Source: Oxytricha trifallax
Taxonomy: Eukaryota; Ciliophora; Spirotrichea; Sporadotrichida; Oxytrichidae
DNA length: 64,000 nucleotides
Direction of reading: 5' to 3'
NCBI GenBank assembly: GCA_000711775.1
Contig: ARYC01016931.1
Span: 62,001 to 126,000 of the forward strand
A program made the position numbers and the translations under genes. The notes beneath the pieces are model-generated. The model saw only the letters and a program-made list of their open reading frames with translations. It was not told the origin of the DNA and ran no database searches. The number at the start of each line of letters is the position of its first letter. The first letter of the stretch is position 1. Below are positions 37,052 to 49,101 of this stretch, piece after piece.

Positions 37052-38694
37052 GTTGCAGATCTCTAAAATAAATATAATCACTTGAAAGATTAAAATAGAT
37101 CACTATAGAAAATCGCTTGATATTTAAATAAAAATTTTGTATTTCCTTAATCATGTTTCTAACTAATTAGTTGCATAATTATTTAACCATTCCAACGTAA
37201 TATAACTTGAAAAAGGAGTTTAATAACTCGTAAAGGCGAAAGTTTTCAAAAATATTTTTGAGAATTTAATCATACATTAAGGATAATATTCAAATACTTT
37301 AAGAGTTATTAGACTTTGGGAGAAGTAAAATTAAATTGACATTGAACAATAAATCGAATAATCGCTTACGAAAGATTATGGTTATTAGTTATAGTCTTGA
37401 AGAGTATAGCACAAAAAATTAGAATTAAACAATATAAGTTTTATTAAAGCTATTTGCTCAATTTTTGCTGTTTCAAAGATGCACCCCACTTTTATTTAAT
37501 TAGATTTAATTTATTTTAAACTTTTGATAAAGTCTTGTTTAGTGAAGGATAGATCTAGTTGGTAGAGCTTTAAACATTCGTGAATAGTTATATACACAAG
37601 TGGGCCTAAGGCATAAAAGCTTATGCAATTGCTAATTTCTAGAAATTGCCTTTAGCAGTTCAATATCTATGCTAAGAATACATAACTAAACCCTTAAAAT
37701 TTATGATTTTATTTTTCAAAAGTCAACACAAATAATAAAATATTTTTACTAGTAAGGTAAGAAATGTGAAATTTAGAGGATGATTTAAATACATTTATGA
37801 ATTTAGTTTAAATACAAAGAGTCTTAATTGGTAGTTTGAATATTCTTAAATACAGATGGACTCCTATGCCAATCTTTTATGTTTGATCAGGACCTTGGCA
37901 TCAAGTTAAAACTAGTAGATTCAAAGGTAGAAGCACTAAGGCATTGCTTTGCATCCCCTGGGTTGAAGAAGTTAAGTTTGATAAATTTTAAATCCCATTA
38001 TTGTGCTTATTACACAATTGCCTCCCTTTTCAGTCTTAAACCGTCTTAATTGAGGCATGGGGCCATGGATATCAAGATCAAATATTTTTTTTCTCATCCA
38101 TCTGATATGGCAATAATTTCAACACCTCTTGCCTTATTTCTTCCTTTGGGTAAATTCTAGATGGATTCTTACACCAAGACTTCCGGATTTCTAGTTTATA
38201 ACTATTTAATACAATCTCTGCCAAGTCTTGCTAGATTACGGCCCTAATCAGGGCTTTTCCCAGCACACCTAAAGTTTGCACAATGCCAATATGCAAACCA
38301 CGATGAGGGATAGTTCTTAAGCTTGCCAATAGATGCCAGACTATCGATGTCTATGCAGCATATTGTGCCCATACAAGCCAAAAGAGACAAAAAGTAGGGG
38401 TTTTTGGTTATTAAGAATCATTTAAGACTGGCGATTTTAATTAAGAATGCATTAAGTTTAATTAAGAACGACTCCAAAGTCTTAATAAAATTAATTAAAA
38501 ATGCTAACAAAGAGCGGCAAAATTTAAATTTTCGAGAAGGAATCTTAAATGATATTATAAGAGGAGGGTATTAGCCTAGCTATTATGCCTCTCAAGACTC
38601 TAAGTTTCAGGCGCCATAGACCTTGAAGTTGGATGTTAACGTAGGATCTAAATCGGATCACGATTTGGATGTGAATGAATCAGCGTAAGGCAAC
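37052..38694. other. Mostly non-coding; possible minus-strand gene remnant 37860-38400
   Basis: 37052-37850 is AT-rich with nothing recognised. 37860-38400 is richer in C and on the minus strand contains protein-like runs such as LPKEEIRQEVLKLLPYQMDE, but frames shift and no family is evident. From about 38510 the frame of the downstream SecA-like gene is already open, so its true start might lie upstream of the first Met. Confidence 0.35.
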
Positions 38695-41600
38695 ATGACC
38701 AACAACAAGGGTCGAAGGTCAAAATACCATGGCGCCTAATATCCCCATCTGATTGATCAAGCTAAACTAGTCCTCCCCCAGCATAATTATGACATCAAAA
38801 AAATTCTTGAAATGGAAGAATTCCAACCCTTAAAAGGATCCACAGACTTACCTCGATTCATAAACAAGTTCATTCTTGAATAAAAAAATTTCACGGACTT
38901 CAAAAAAAGAGAAAGCTAAGAGTGTTGTTGACGCTCATAAGGATGATTACCTACTTCAATTTAATGACACATCTCGGATCGAGTTTGATCAACAAGACAT
39001 ACCATGCAAATCTTAAAGCTAACTCTAAGTCTAAGAGGAAAGGAAGACAAACCTGGGTCAATAGCTCCAGAATCAAATAACTCAGGCTTATCTCCGAGAG
39101 TTCATAATGTTAAAGGCAGAGGACAGGTACAGCTTCTTGGAGCAAATTCACTCAAGGAACAGTGCAAGTTTAATTGATTTTCTTTAAAAGCTCAAACACA
39201 CAAGTACTCTGTCCTCCACAAAAGGGCTATTCAGGATAACACAAGAACTCCTCATCAACCTTAAACCAATGCAGATTAGGACAAGGATTTTCCTAAATTC
39301 TTTGCTGTTTTATGGGTATGAGACTATTGACTTTGACATTGAGCTATTAAGATCAGCTATGCAACTTTTAACTAGCAAGCCAGATCCCGAATTGTGTCTA
39401 GGCCTTGCTTCTTTTATCTTTATTAATGATGTCTCAGAGATCTCATAGTTAACAGACGACTTGACACTCCTCGATACTATTAATTCTGACATTATTCCAC
39501 TCATGCAGTCTCTGCTCTCAATGTTAAACGTAGACAGTCAGGTGGTCCATCTCTTACCTAACAGCCTAAGAATACTCAGCAGACCTTTCATATAGTAACT
39601 GAAGCGCGATTCTGGACTAGGTATCATTAGAGATGTCCCCATTGAGGTTGTTTAATATCATGTGTAAATATGTTCCCTTGTTTAAGCCAAATCAGATGCT
39701 TAGTTGGAAGAGTTCTTAAACAACATGAGGGAAATTTACATAAATTAGTGGGACTATTTTGACTAGATTTTCTTCATGTACTTTATGCGAGAGATATCAC
39801 GGACTCTGGTTTCAAGCTCCACAAGATGGAGGAGTAAGCTTGATGAAATCCAAAAGGTGTGCTTATGTATTGGGACCTTGCTATTGGAGAGAAAAGAACT
39901 TAAGTTTAAAGAGCTAATAGACGAGGTCCTTGCTGGCAATATAAAACAGCTTGAACTCCAAAAGAAACTTCCAAAAAATGCTAGCTAATTCACTGCTGAG
40001 TAAAAGTCTACAGCTTATCAGCAGCTGCAATTCTTAAACAAGAACTCGAAAGAAGTTGAATCGTTCCTTCGGCGGCCAGTGAAAGATGCCTTCAAGCCCA
40101 CATCATTTCAAAAGAAACTAGAAGAGCATCTTGGGTTTTCATTGCTTCCACTACAGACCCTTTGTATAAACTATCTATGTAGTGCCAGTCGTCAAGGGCA
40201 TTTATCAACTTCGGAATGGGGAATGGAAAGACTCTAATGTGCATTTGCATTGCCACATATTTAGAATAATCTACTCAAAGTCCAGTCTTCATCGTTGGTA
40301 AGAACGATCACTTAGTCCTCCGGGATGAAAAGACTTATTAGTCAACAATAACTGGAATGGGAATTAGAGTCAACGTTGGCGAGTGGGACTCTAAAGTGGG
40401 AATTTACTTCTTGACTTAGAAAGATGTTGAGCAGTTTAGCGAGGATTCAAACTTTATAAATTCGTGGTAGAAAGGTAGGGTTGTTATGGATGAGCATGAT
40501 TGGATCATGTTTGATGGCAACATAAATTAAATGAAGAGCGTGATTTAACTTTTGCAGCCATGTCATAAGCTTGTAGCTTTCACTGGATCTGTGCTTAATT
40601 AAAAAGAAGCCACGATCCTGAGCGACATCTTTGGAGTTAGAGAAGTAACCTTTCCTCGATATCCTCGGTCACAAGTCAAAGAAGAACTCATCTCCCAGAT
40701 ATCCTTGTACCATCTAAATTGCAGGAGTATAATAGATAGCTCATAAGCATTCTAGAGGCTTAGACTTTAAAAACACCCGTAGTCATAGTATGCCAACAAT
40801 CCTTTCCTCACATCGAAAGCATCCTAAAAAAGCAGAGTCATCTCAAAGTCATGATTGTGAAAAACCTAAGAGGAGGTAAGGTTGAAGCATCTTTAGAGGG
40901 AACGCTATGTCTCAAAAATGCCAGCGGTAGGTATGGAGTTTTTGTTTTAAGTGAGCAGCAGGGAAGAGGAACAGACTTAAAATCATCCCAAGAAATTGAG
41001 TAAAATGGCGGTCTTTACCTTATTGTGGCTGATGTGTTCACCAAACGATCTCACGAGTAAATATTGGGAAGAGTGGCCAGACTGGAAAATAAAGGCTAGT
41101 GGCACTACATGATTTATATGCATGGGGGCACCCCATCTATGATCAAATTGTGATGCTCAAGCAAGATACTAAGGAAAATGAGAATCATATGAAACTTTCT
41201 CGATTAAGCTCAGAGTGGTGGCAGACTACATAGTTTGATGAGATGATAGATTTGCCCAAATAAGGTAATGATGCAGGAGACAACTAGGGGTAATAGGAAT
41301 CTGGCAACTTTGATAAACAGAATCTCAATTCAAGTTCTTAGGTGAATCTATAAAGCATAGGATGCGAAAGAATCAGATTGTGAAGAAATTCTTTCAGAAT
41401 TACAAGAAAACTCATTAATTGAAAAACATACAAAAGAATAAGGGCTGAACTTTGACTATGAAGAAGCAAAATTGGTTATCCTCCCCTAAAATTTAGAGCT
41501 TTCAGAAAGTAAAGTCCTGATTCAAGCCGCGATTAATGACTCAAACAAGAAATCTCAAACGCCTATAAATGAGGCAGCTGATTCAGTGAAGCATGTCAAA

Positions 41601-41774
41601 GTTATGAACATCAGAGCCAAACGAGTGGTAAATCTTAAAAATTAAAGTATCTTAGGAAAACGAAAGAATCGGTCATTTGAGAAGGATCCATCAAGAATAG
41701 AGACTGAAGGATAAAAAAAGAATGCGAAAAAAGGATCCCCTGCTTAGGATGTCGCATCTGAGGAGCTCGCTTGA
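38695..41774 (+). CDS. SecA-like DEAD helicase/ATPase, about 1,025 aa, with frameshifts
   Basis: The first in-frame ATG is 38695 (MTNNKGRRSKYHG); TGA is at 41772. The central motor is SecA-like: Walker A FGMGNGKTLMCICIATYLE near 40205, Walker B VVMDEHD near 40485 (the SecA DEVD position), FTGS near 40585, then QQGRGTDLK and IEQNGGLYLIVAD near 40955-41030 and motif VI HEQILGRVARLENKGQ near 41060. About 500 N-terminal residues are helical and unassigned; the C-terminus is charged. Bacterial SecA drives protein export; SecA-like proteins without a secretion role are known in some ciliates, so function here is open. About six single-base frame changes occur (near 38915, 40195, 40735, 41125, 41350); most are in runs of A or G and are repaired by changing one base, which suggests sequence error rather than decay. 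Confidence 0.75.
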
Positions 41775-42065
41775 ATGAAGAACCATGAGTGAGAATAACT
41801 CTGAGTAATTGATAGGGACCCTCTCACAATGGATCTCAACTCGTTCTAAAAGACTTGGTTGGCTGAGTTTTGGAAGTGAAGTAATGATTATTTGAGAAAT
41901 AATCAACTTAAACTTTTTTAAAAATTAAAACTAAATAATAAGCTTAATTTCTGCTATTCATGAGTTAAAGAATCTATACTTAGAATCCTCACAGCATTCT
42001 CTGTTAACTCTAAGCAATGTCAGGTTATCTGGGGTTGCCTTCCTCGTCAATATACCCAGCAGATA

Positions 42066-42805
42066 TTAGATCCATGACGAGGGTCTGTACTGGGATAAGT
42101 CTTGCAGCTCTTGATTCATCATGCTGCAATCGTTCTTAATGCGTTTATTCATCTCAAGATACTTCTGCTTACTTTCTCTGAGCGAAATCTCTTCCTGTTT
42201 TACTTCCTCCATCTCATTGGCTTTTCTTTTACGATTGGCAGATGGCTTCATTAAGTAAGCGGATCTCCCCTTGTGAACTGTTTAAATAATTAAGAGCAAT
42301 CAGTCTTACCGCTATAGCTAATAGACTCGTTCAAGGCCTAGGCAAACTCATTTCTCATAGGGACAAGCAAATTTTGGGTTCTGTCAAGCTTTTCCCTTCG
42401 TTGCTTTTTCGCTTGTCCAATCATTTGATAAACTCCATCTCTATCCAAAGACATCAGCATGTCGCAGATCCACCTCTTATCGAGGTGGAGCCAATCGCAC
42501 TAATCAGGGAAGTAGTTTAGCAGAGATGGCTTGTCCTTTGCAAAATTAATGAAATCTTCCACGGCAAGTCCCTCTATCTGAGGAACGGCAGCTACGATCA
42601 CATCTTGTCTTTTGAGATGCTACAACAAATTTTATTTGCAAACGCTTACCTCTTTCTCTCCATTTAGGATTGATCTCAGAAAATAGACGTTCGTGCATTA
42701 AAGCTTTGGCAGGTAGACATTGCCCTCTTAAGATAAGAAGTCGTGGAGTTCCTTCTTGTTTCCAACTTTCTCTCTCAGCTAGTGGACATTGACAAGTTAA
42801 TTCAT
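42066..42805 (-). CDS. Intact 225-aa gene with two short introns, function unknown
   Basis: ATG at 42805 (MNQLVNVHQLREKVGNKKEL); TGA at 42066-42068. Two GT-AG introns, 42620-42649 (30 bp) and 42278-42309 (32 bp), must be removed; the exons then total 678 bp in one frame. The middle part reads VIVAAVPQIEGLAVEDFINF and WLHLDKRWICDMLMSLDRDG; the C-terminal third is a charged coiled-coil-like region with a basic patch (SANRKRKANEMEE). No known domain recognised. It is convergent with the SecA-like gene (about 290 bp apart) and divergent from the transposase start (about 200 bp apart), where a shared promoter region could lie. Confidence 0.75.
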
Positions 42806-43004
42806 TTGCTATCTGGTGCTAGTGCGTCCCAGGTTTTAGTGTTTTAATTATTGAATACATTTATATTACTATATTAATAATGATGACAGGCATATTAAAT
42901 AGAATAATAATTTTAGCGCAAGAATTATTATACTTCCAGCAAAAATGAATAATCTATATAGAGTATACCTTTGATAATAAAATAAAATAACTTTACAAGC
43001 AAAA

Positions 43005-44660
43005 ATGAGGAACCGTAACTAAGATTCCTTAGGATAGTCAGATATACGTGGCTTTTTCTAAACTAATGATTAACGCGAAAATTCTCAAATACTTTAATAA
43101 AGCACCTAGAAAAACGAAGACCTTCTGATTGAGTACGACAATTTTACGGGCCCGTGCATCAAGGCAGGAAGTGACATGATAAACTTGTCAGCTCTTGACA
43201 GACTTAGCGATTAGCTTTTAAACAATTTGGAGGAGGAATTTTTGACTCGTGAATCTTAAGCAATTCATTAAAGAATTTCAATTGATCCAAAGCTCATCCA
43301 AGCTAACCTAGACATAAATTAGAGAGTTAATTTGATTGATTAGCCAGACTTTAAAGATGAGGTATTTTCTCAGTTGGAAAATTTAAACGCTAAATACAGC
43401 AGAGGATTTGTTGAGGATTGCATAAGTCTTTGGAAATGCAGCTAGGATCTCATCAAACCTTCAACCATCATCCATCAATCCTACAATCATAACTAGCAGC
43501 AACGGAGTGTCGTGAATATGACGACTCTTAGAGTTAAAGAAATATTTAAAAATTTGTTTGGTTATTCATGGAAACATTTGTTGAAGAAGATAGGATCTCT
43601 TGAGAGACTCTAAAATATCTCATCTTTGCTTAATGAAGGAGCAATGTCTATTAAGTAAGCATCGAAAACGTATAAGCTAAGCTTGCATATATGCAAAAAG
43701 ATTATAAAAGCAACTTTAAAAAGGAAAATTATACAAACTCCAATTAGCAACCCAGAAGGAAAAAATTAGAGCCTAGGCATGTTACAAATTTGAAATCTTA
43801 TTTGAGAAAATCCAATTTTATGGCAACTTCCAAAGATATGCAAAATTATTTGGAAACCTAAATGGGATTGAAAGTGTGCCAGCAAACAATCCGGAAGGTA
43901 CTAAAAAAGGAATTATCATTAAGTTACAAGAAGGTGACCTTCATTAGTGCCAGAGCACTTTCATAAGACTCTATACTGCAAAGGCAAATAGCAGCAATTG
44001 AGTTCGTTAGAATGCTCTCCGAGGGAAAGACCATTATTAACATAGATGAAAGCTCAATCCAGTTCAGCATGAAAAATAAGTGTTGCTGGGCCCCCAAAAG
44101 ACAGCAGCATTTTAGTACATAATCAAGGAGGATTGCATCTATTGGGATCATTGCTGCTCTATCCAGTAGTGGCTAGTATACTTTTAAGTTTTAAAGGGAA
44201 GAATAACGGGAAAGCAGTTTATGCTTTTATACTAAGATTGTGTATTTACTCAATAAGGAAAATGTCAACAGGAGAACAATCTGCGTTCAGCTAGATAATG
44301 CCTCCTATCATAGAACCAGCTACATTAAGAAAAGTTACAACTACTAGATATACATACACAATTTTTAGGTCCTTACTAGTTTGATCTAGCACCGATAGAA
44401 AAGGTATTTGCATACATCAAAAAGTAAAACTTAATTAAAGATTAAGGTCCTTTTTTATTGAGGTAAGGTTGCTTTTGTTTTATTGTTATAGAGATAATAA
44501 AAGGAGTGAGAATCTAATAAAAATAATTTCCAACAGCATCAGAACCCTCAACTTTGAATGGGCTTCAAGAGCTTTTTTAAGCAGGCTTTCTTATGCTCTT
44601 GACTTTATTTTCATGCATGTTTTAAGGCTCATTGTTAGTAGAAACAACTGGGGACGATGA
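43005..44660 (+). CDS. IS630/Tc1-mariner-type DDE transposase, about 550 aa
   Basis: ATG at 43005 (MRNRNQDSLGQSDIRG). The N-terminal half is unassigned. A helix-turn-helix region near 43770-43940 reads MQNYLETQMGLKVCQQTIRK and VLKKELSLSYKKV. Catalytic core: first Asp in INIDESSIQF (44045), second in VQLDNASYH (44294), Glu in FDLAPIEKVFAYI (44398). The spacing, once a missing base is restored, is DD34E as in Tc1 and IS630. The C-terminus FEWASRAFLSRLSYAL ends at TGA 44658-44660. Three frame changes (A run at 43760-43765, T run at 44362-44366, T run near 44450) each fit one missing base in a homopolymer. It may be a mobile enzyme of this cluster or a domesticated one; terminal repeats for it were not found. 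Confidence 0.8.
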
Positions 44661-45055
44661 AGTTCGACACAGTAGCCTCATAAATACAAAATCATTAATT
44701 TATAACTACTTGATAAAATAAAAAGGGTTGGTGGTATATGCACGGGGAATGTACTTGGTAGAAAAGTTATTCATGGCACCAAATTTAAAGATGGTCTGCC
44801 TAATTAAAAATTTCATTAAGAAGTTCTCCCTTGTCTTTTTTAATTAAAGTCATCAAACTACTTCTAATAATATAAAATGCATAATGATTTGAGTTCAGCT
44901 TATGCAAAGCATTTTTCATAAAAACTCAATGGCTTCATAGTAGTTAATATTTTCGTGAAACATTAATGTAGCCCCTTGCAAACGTGATCAATAGTAAATT
45001 GTTTAAAGGATGATATAAAAATTGGATAGCTGATAATGTTATATGGGCTAGGAAT
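44661..45055. other. AT-rich spacer, nothing recognised
   Basis: No gene, RNA or repeat seen downstream of the transposase up to the G-rich repeat block. Confidence 0.4.
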
Positions 45056-45060
45056 CGATG

Positions 45061-45505
45061 AGAGTGGGGGAAGCGGGGGAATCGGGGCGGGGGAATCGGG
45101 GGAAGCGGGGAAATCGGGGGAATCGGGAGAAGCGGAGGAAGCGGCGGAAGTGGAGGAATTACAGGAGCTTAAATAGATTACTGTTTCAAAACAAATTCTC
45201 CATTAGCAAGTGAACTCGGCTTTTAACTAACTTCTACATAAATATGGGTGGGAAGAACTTGAGTGTTGTTAAAAAAACTATGGGGCAGAGGAAGTGGGGG
45301 AATCGGGGGAAGTGGGGGAATCGGGGGAAACGGGGGAAACGGGTGAAACGGGGGAAGTGGGGGAATCGGGGAAACGGGGGAATCGGGGTCCTGGTGAAGA
45401 TCGCAGGGAAGAGCTGAGGAAGCGGCAGAAGCTGAGGAAGCGGCAGAAGTGGAGGAATCGGTGGAATCAGCAGAATAAAAGCAACTGGAGGAAGCGGAGG
45501 AATAA
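45061..45505 (+). repeat. G-rich minisatellite in two blocks
   Basis: Two blocks, 45061-45165 and 45280-45500, are made of 9-bp units of the type GGGGGAATC, GGGGGAAGC and GGGGGAAAC, separated by ordinary AT-rich DNA. The unit length is a multiple of three, so one frame reads as Gly-Glu-Ser/Thr repeats (GESGETGETGETGEV). That looks collagen-like but has no gene context. The many runs of four or five G could form quadruplexes. Confidence 0.85.
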
Positions 45506-45566
45506 GATTGAAGTGGCTAGTTATAAGGCAATGGTATTCTACTATCTATACTTTGTCCCGCTCTGA

Positions 45567-46422
45567 TAACTCTAAGACAACTTTATATTGCTGAATCTTA
45601 AAAGTTACCAAACCTGTTTTATGGCATGGAAGTATCAATTCACAGTAAAATGCTTGATTAGTAATTTCTTGTCAAGATTCCTACAGGCTAAGTTATGTAC
45701 TTTAAATAAATTCAGTCCATATTTTAGCAATTCATAGTTTAAAGGACTTCTAGCGCAGATTAGTAAAATATAAATGTAAAGAGGACTAGGTTTAATTATG
45801 ATTGAATTTCAAGCTTTTCTGGCACGGTGTTTACTTAATATACTTTAAGAGATACGCCCAAAGCTACTGCAAGAAGTCTTTTGCAAATGACCTCAGCAAG
45901 TCATCGCTGTCATGCATATTTTTAATAGAGAGCTCCTGAAACTCAGTCTGTATGTAATTAAATGCTTTCTTGTTAAGGTTATATTGGGCTTTGTGGTCTT
46001 AGTCGCTTTAAATTTTAAAGGATACCCAGATAACCAAACTTACTAATAAAAACTTTTAAACTCAATCTCATACTGGATGTGCTATTTTAATTTAAGAATC
46101 TGGACATATGATTAAGCTCTCATATAGAAAAGGATTTTAACAATTTTGGGATTCAACGAATCCACAGTGTCTTAATAACAAGGAAAATTATGCAAATATT
46201 AACGATAAGGATGCTAAAAATAACAATAATCGAGATTAACTAGAATAGGAAAAGTAAAAAACACAAACCTAGCCACAGGCGAATTCACATCATAATACTA
46301 CCATTCTTATATATAGAAGAGTTTAATTCAACAAATAAAGTTTGCTGATTTAGTAGATATTTACCCAACAGATTTTGAAATGCGAAAACGAGATCTCATC
46401 GGGGACTTGAATATTTAATTGA
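45567..46422. other. AT-rich spacer upstream of the MT-A70 gene
   Basis: No stable frame or known motif was found. The promoter of the MT-A70 gene must lie here but no element could be identified. Confidence 0.4.
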
Positions 46423-48092
46423 ATGGGGCGTGATTATTCATATTTAGTAGAGATTCCAACTCAATCCATTGAAAATAATAATGCATAATAATAACAGATA
46501 CCAAAGAAGCAGTAATCTGCACTCCAATTATAATATCTAGTGTGCTTGGTATGTCACTACAAAAATAATTATAAAAAGTCAATACTCAAATACAGAAATA
46601 AGTACAGGCATGAGAAAAGGCATTATCAAAATGTAGAGGGGGAACTTATTTTACAAATTAAAGAAGTACATGGCCTTAATCGTTACCTTCTAATTAATAA
46701 TCTAAAACAATTTGAGGATTTTGGGTTTATTACCAATGATGACATTGAAAAATACCTTGATTTAAAACTGGATGACTAAGTCTAGAGGATCTTTCAATAA
46801 CTAAAACAGAGTCGAGTTGGGCAATAATAATAAAATAACAATAATAGAAATAGCAATGACGATGGAAATAATGGAGATGGTGATAATGGAAACAATAATG
46901 ACAATGAAAATATATTAGACTAAAATAATCAAGATAATAAAGTTATCCTTTTTAATTAATAATAAAATGTGAGCGAAGAGGAGGCTACCTTCATCTAAAA
47001 ACAATTATACCAAAATTATATAGAATCAATTCATAATAATGAAAGATTGGGATAATTTATTCAACAAAAGTAATAAGAAGGGCAAAATTATAGATTAAAA
47101 CAAAAGGCGTTGTATGATCCTAGCAGCTGCGTAAAAAAAGATAAGTTCATGATAAAAAATAATTCATAATAATTCCGGTACCCATATTTAGAGAATGATT
47201 TAAGATTAAAACCGGAATATTACCAAAACATGCAAAAACATTTAACATTCAACTCAGTGAGCTTAATAACCAAGAGATTTAGTTAATTAAAACTAGAGAA
47301 TTCAGATATCACCTTTTTAAAAATATCAATAATGGACAAATTTATGAATCAAAACAATAATAATCCCATTAACAATCAAGATAAACCCCAAGAGGATCAA
47401 GCTGTATCTAAACTGACTGAAAAGTAAAATGAAATGATAAAATAAATTCAAAATAATAAATAATTCAAATCAATCCCATATATCGCTGATGTGACCAGGC
47501 CAGATGTGTGGGCTGAACTCAAACATGCCCAACTTAGATATGCAGGCAGACTTTTCGACATAATCATAGTGGACCCACCCTGGGACAGTTTCTCGTAACT
47601 CGCTACACATGGATTTAAGCCATCATACCCACTACTCAAGGACTCAGATCTCTTCAACATGCCCTTACATATGATATAAACTGATGGATTTATGATACTC
47701 TGGGTCGTCAACTCCAAGATACAGCAGGCATGGGATTTCATACATCACCATGGTTATAAGTAAGCAATTATTAATTTTAAACTATTTTTTTTAGATATTT
47801 AGATAAGTTTGTTTGGGTCAAGACAACAAACGCCGATGTGGTGCATTCTGGCAATGGGAATGTGGTGAGACATGCATTCGAGGAAGCATGGATTTGCGGC
47901 AAGGGGGACTACACTATAAAAAAAGAGGGATACAAGCCACCTAGCGTGATCGCATCGCACATCCGATTTCAATCACAGAAGCCTGATGAGTCTTATTGCT
48001 ATGCAGAGAATCTATGCCCCGGAGGATACATATTAGAGGTATTCGCAAGAAACCACAACCTTAAAGATGGCGTAGTCTCGATGGGGAACTAA
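46423..48092 (+). CDS. MT-A70 family adenine N6-methyltransferase, intact, 544 aa
   Basis: ATG at 46423 directly follows an in-frame TGA (MGRDYSYLVEIPTQSIENNN). One GT-AG intron at 47760-47794 (35 bp) leaves 1,635 bp in a single frame. The catalytic motif is IIIVDPPWDSF, with DPPW at residues 384-387, as in active MT-A70 enzymes. The C-terminal MTase core continues with FMILWVVNSKIQQAW, FVWVKTTNADVVHSGNGNVV and CGKGDY. The N-terminus has CLVCHY at residues 41-46 and an Asn/Asp/Gly-rich linker near 135-170. MT-A70 proteins methylate adenine in RNA (METTL3) or, for the ciliate MTA1 branch, in DNA; the family branch cannot be fixed by eye. No frameshift or lost catalytic residue. It is the last gene of the 38.7-48.1 kb cluster. 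Confidence 0.9.
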
Positions 48093-48761
48093 ATATGACT
48101 ATCTTTCTTTGCATTTTCAATGCCAGTATATATTTTTAACTTAATTGCATATTTAATTACTACTAAATTTCGATTTTTATACCTTATCACTTCCCTAATT
48201 ATTTAATAAAGCCAATCATATTTTTTAACTGTTAATTTTACCTTCATATTTTAATTATATAGATCACACATTAAAAACTCTCAGAAATAATCTATAAAGC
48301 TTTTAATTTTATTAAAATAAGTTTAGTTTACTTTAATCTACAAAATTTCCAAAAATTTATTTTAATTACATAATAAGTTGTTATTAAAATAAATGATTGA
48401 AATCAATAATTATATTTAAGAATTTGAATGTCTAACTAAGGTATATATGATTTACAAAATACACAATTCACTCTTTACATCCTCAGCATTCAGACTCCTA
48501 ACTATACTACAACTCTTAAGAAATTCTTCATCTTACCAAAAATACACTAAGGATGACTACATGAGAGACTACTTTAAGTATTATTAAAATATCAAAGTTG
48601 TAAGATCTCCCTAATAAAATGGGTTATAGCTCTTGGGGTTCGCTAAATTTTTATCTTTTTTTTATTAAATCTTCAAAGAATTATAAAAATCAAATTTACA
48701 TCTTATTAATTAGGTGTTTGATGACATTTTAATGAAACTATTTGACCCCAGATCATAGTAA
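48093..48761. other. AT-rich DNA after the MT-A70 gene
   Basis: Nothing supportable seen. Confidence 0.4.
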
Positions 48762-49101
48762 CTTTTCACATTAGCATAAAAAAAATACTTAATTTTGAAT
48801 AATTATTACTTATTTTTTATTTTATACTTTGTCAATAATATATTTGCGAATTCACTAATTTAATTACTTATATAATGATTAATTGTTATTATTAAATCTT
48901 GAGATTTTATTAATTTTAGCAAATAGATTATTATAACTCAATGATTGCATTTGCAACTATTATTAATATTACAATAACAATTAATCATTATGTAATTAAT
49001 TAAATTAGGAAATCGCAAATATATTATTGACACAGTTAAAATAAAAAATAAGTAATATTTATTCAAAATTTAATGTATTTTTTTATGTTAATGTGAAAAG
49101 C
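48762..49101. repeat. Foldback element, family 3 (single copy)
   Basis: About 340 bp with terminal inverted repeats of roughly 130 bp that start CTTTTCACATTAGCAT on the left and match the complement of ATGTTAATGTGAAAAGC on the right with scattered mismatches. The centre is AT-rich, without coding capacity. Confidence 0.8.

Noticed and set aside
37545..37670. tRNA-like D-arm sequence TAGTTGGTAGAGC
   Set aside because: No acceptor or T-arm pairing at the right distance; the nearest TTCAAT is far too distant for a tRNA.
45294..45566. Collagen-like protein from the G-rich repeats
   Set aside because: The frame exists only because the repeat unit is 9 bp; there is no conserved flanking coding sequence.
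47448..47741. Minus-strand frame overlapping the MT-A70 gene
   Set aside because: It is the antisense shadow of the well-supported methyltransferase.
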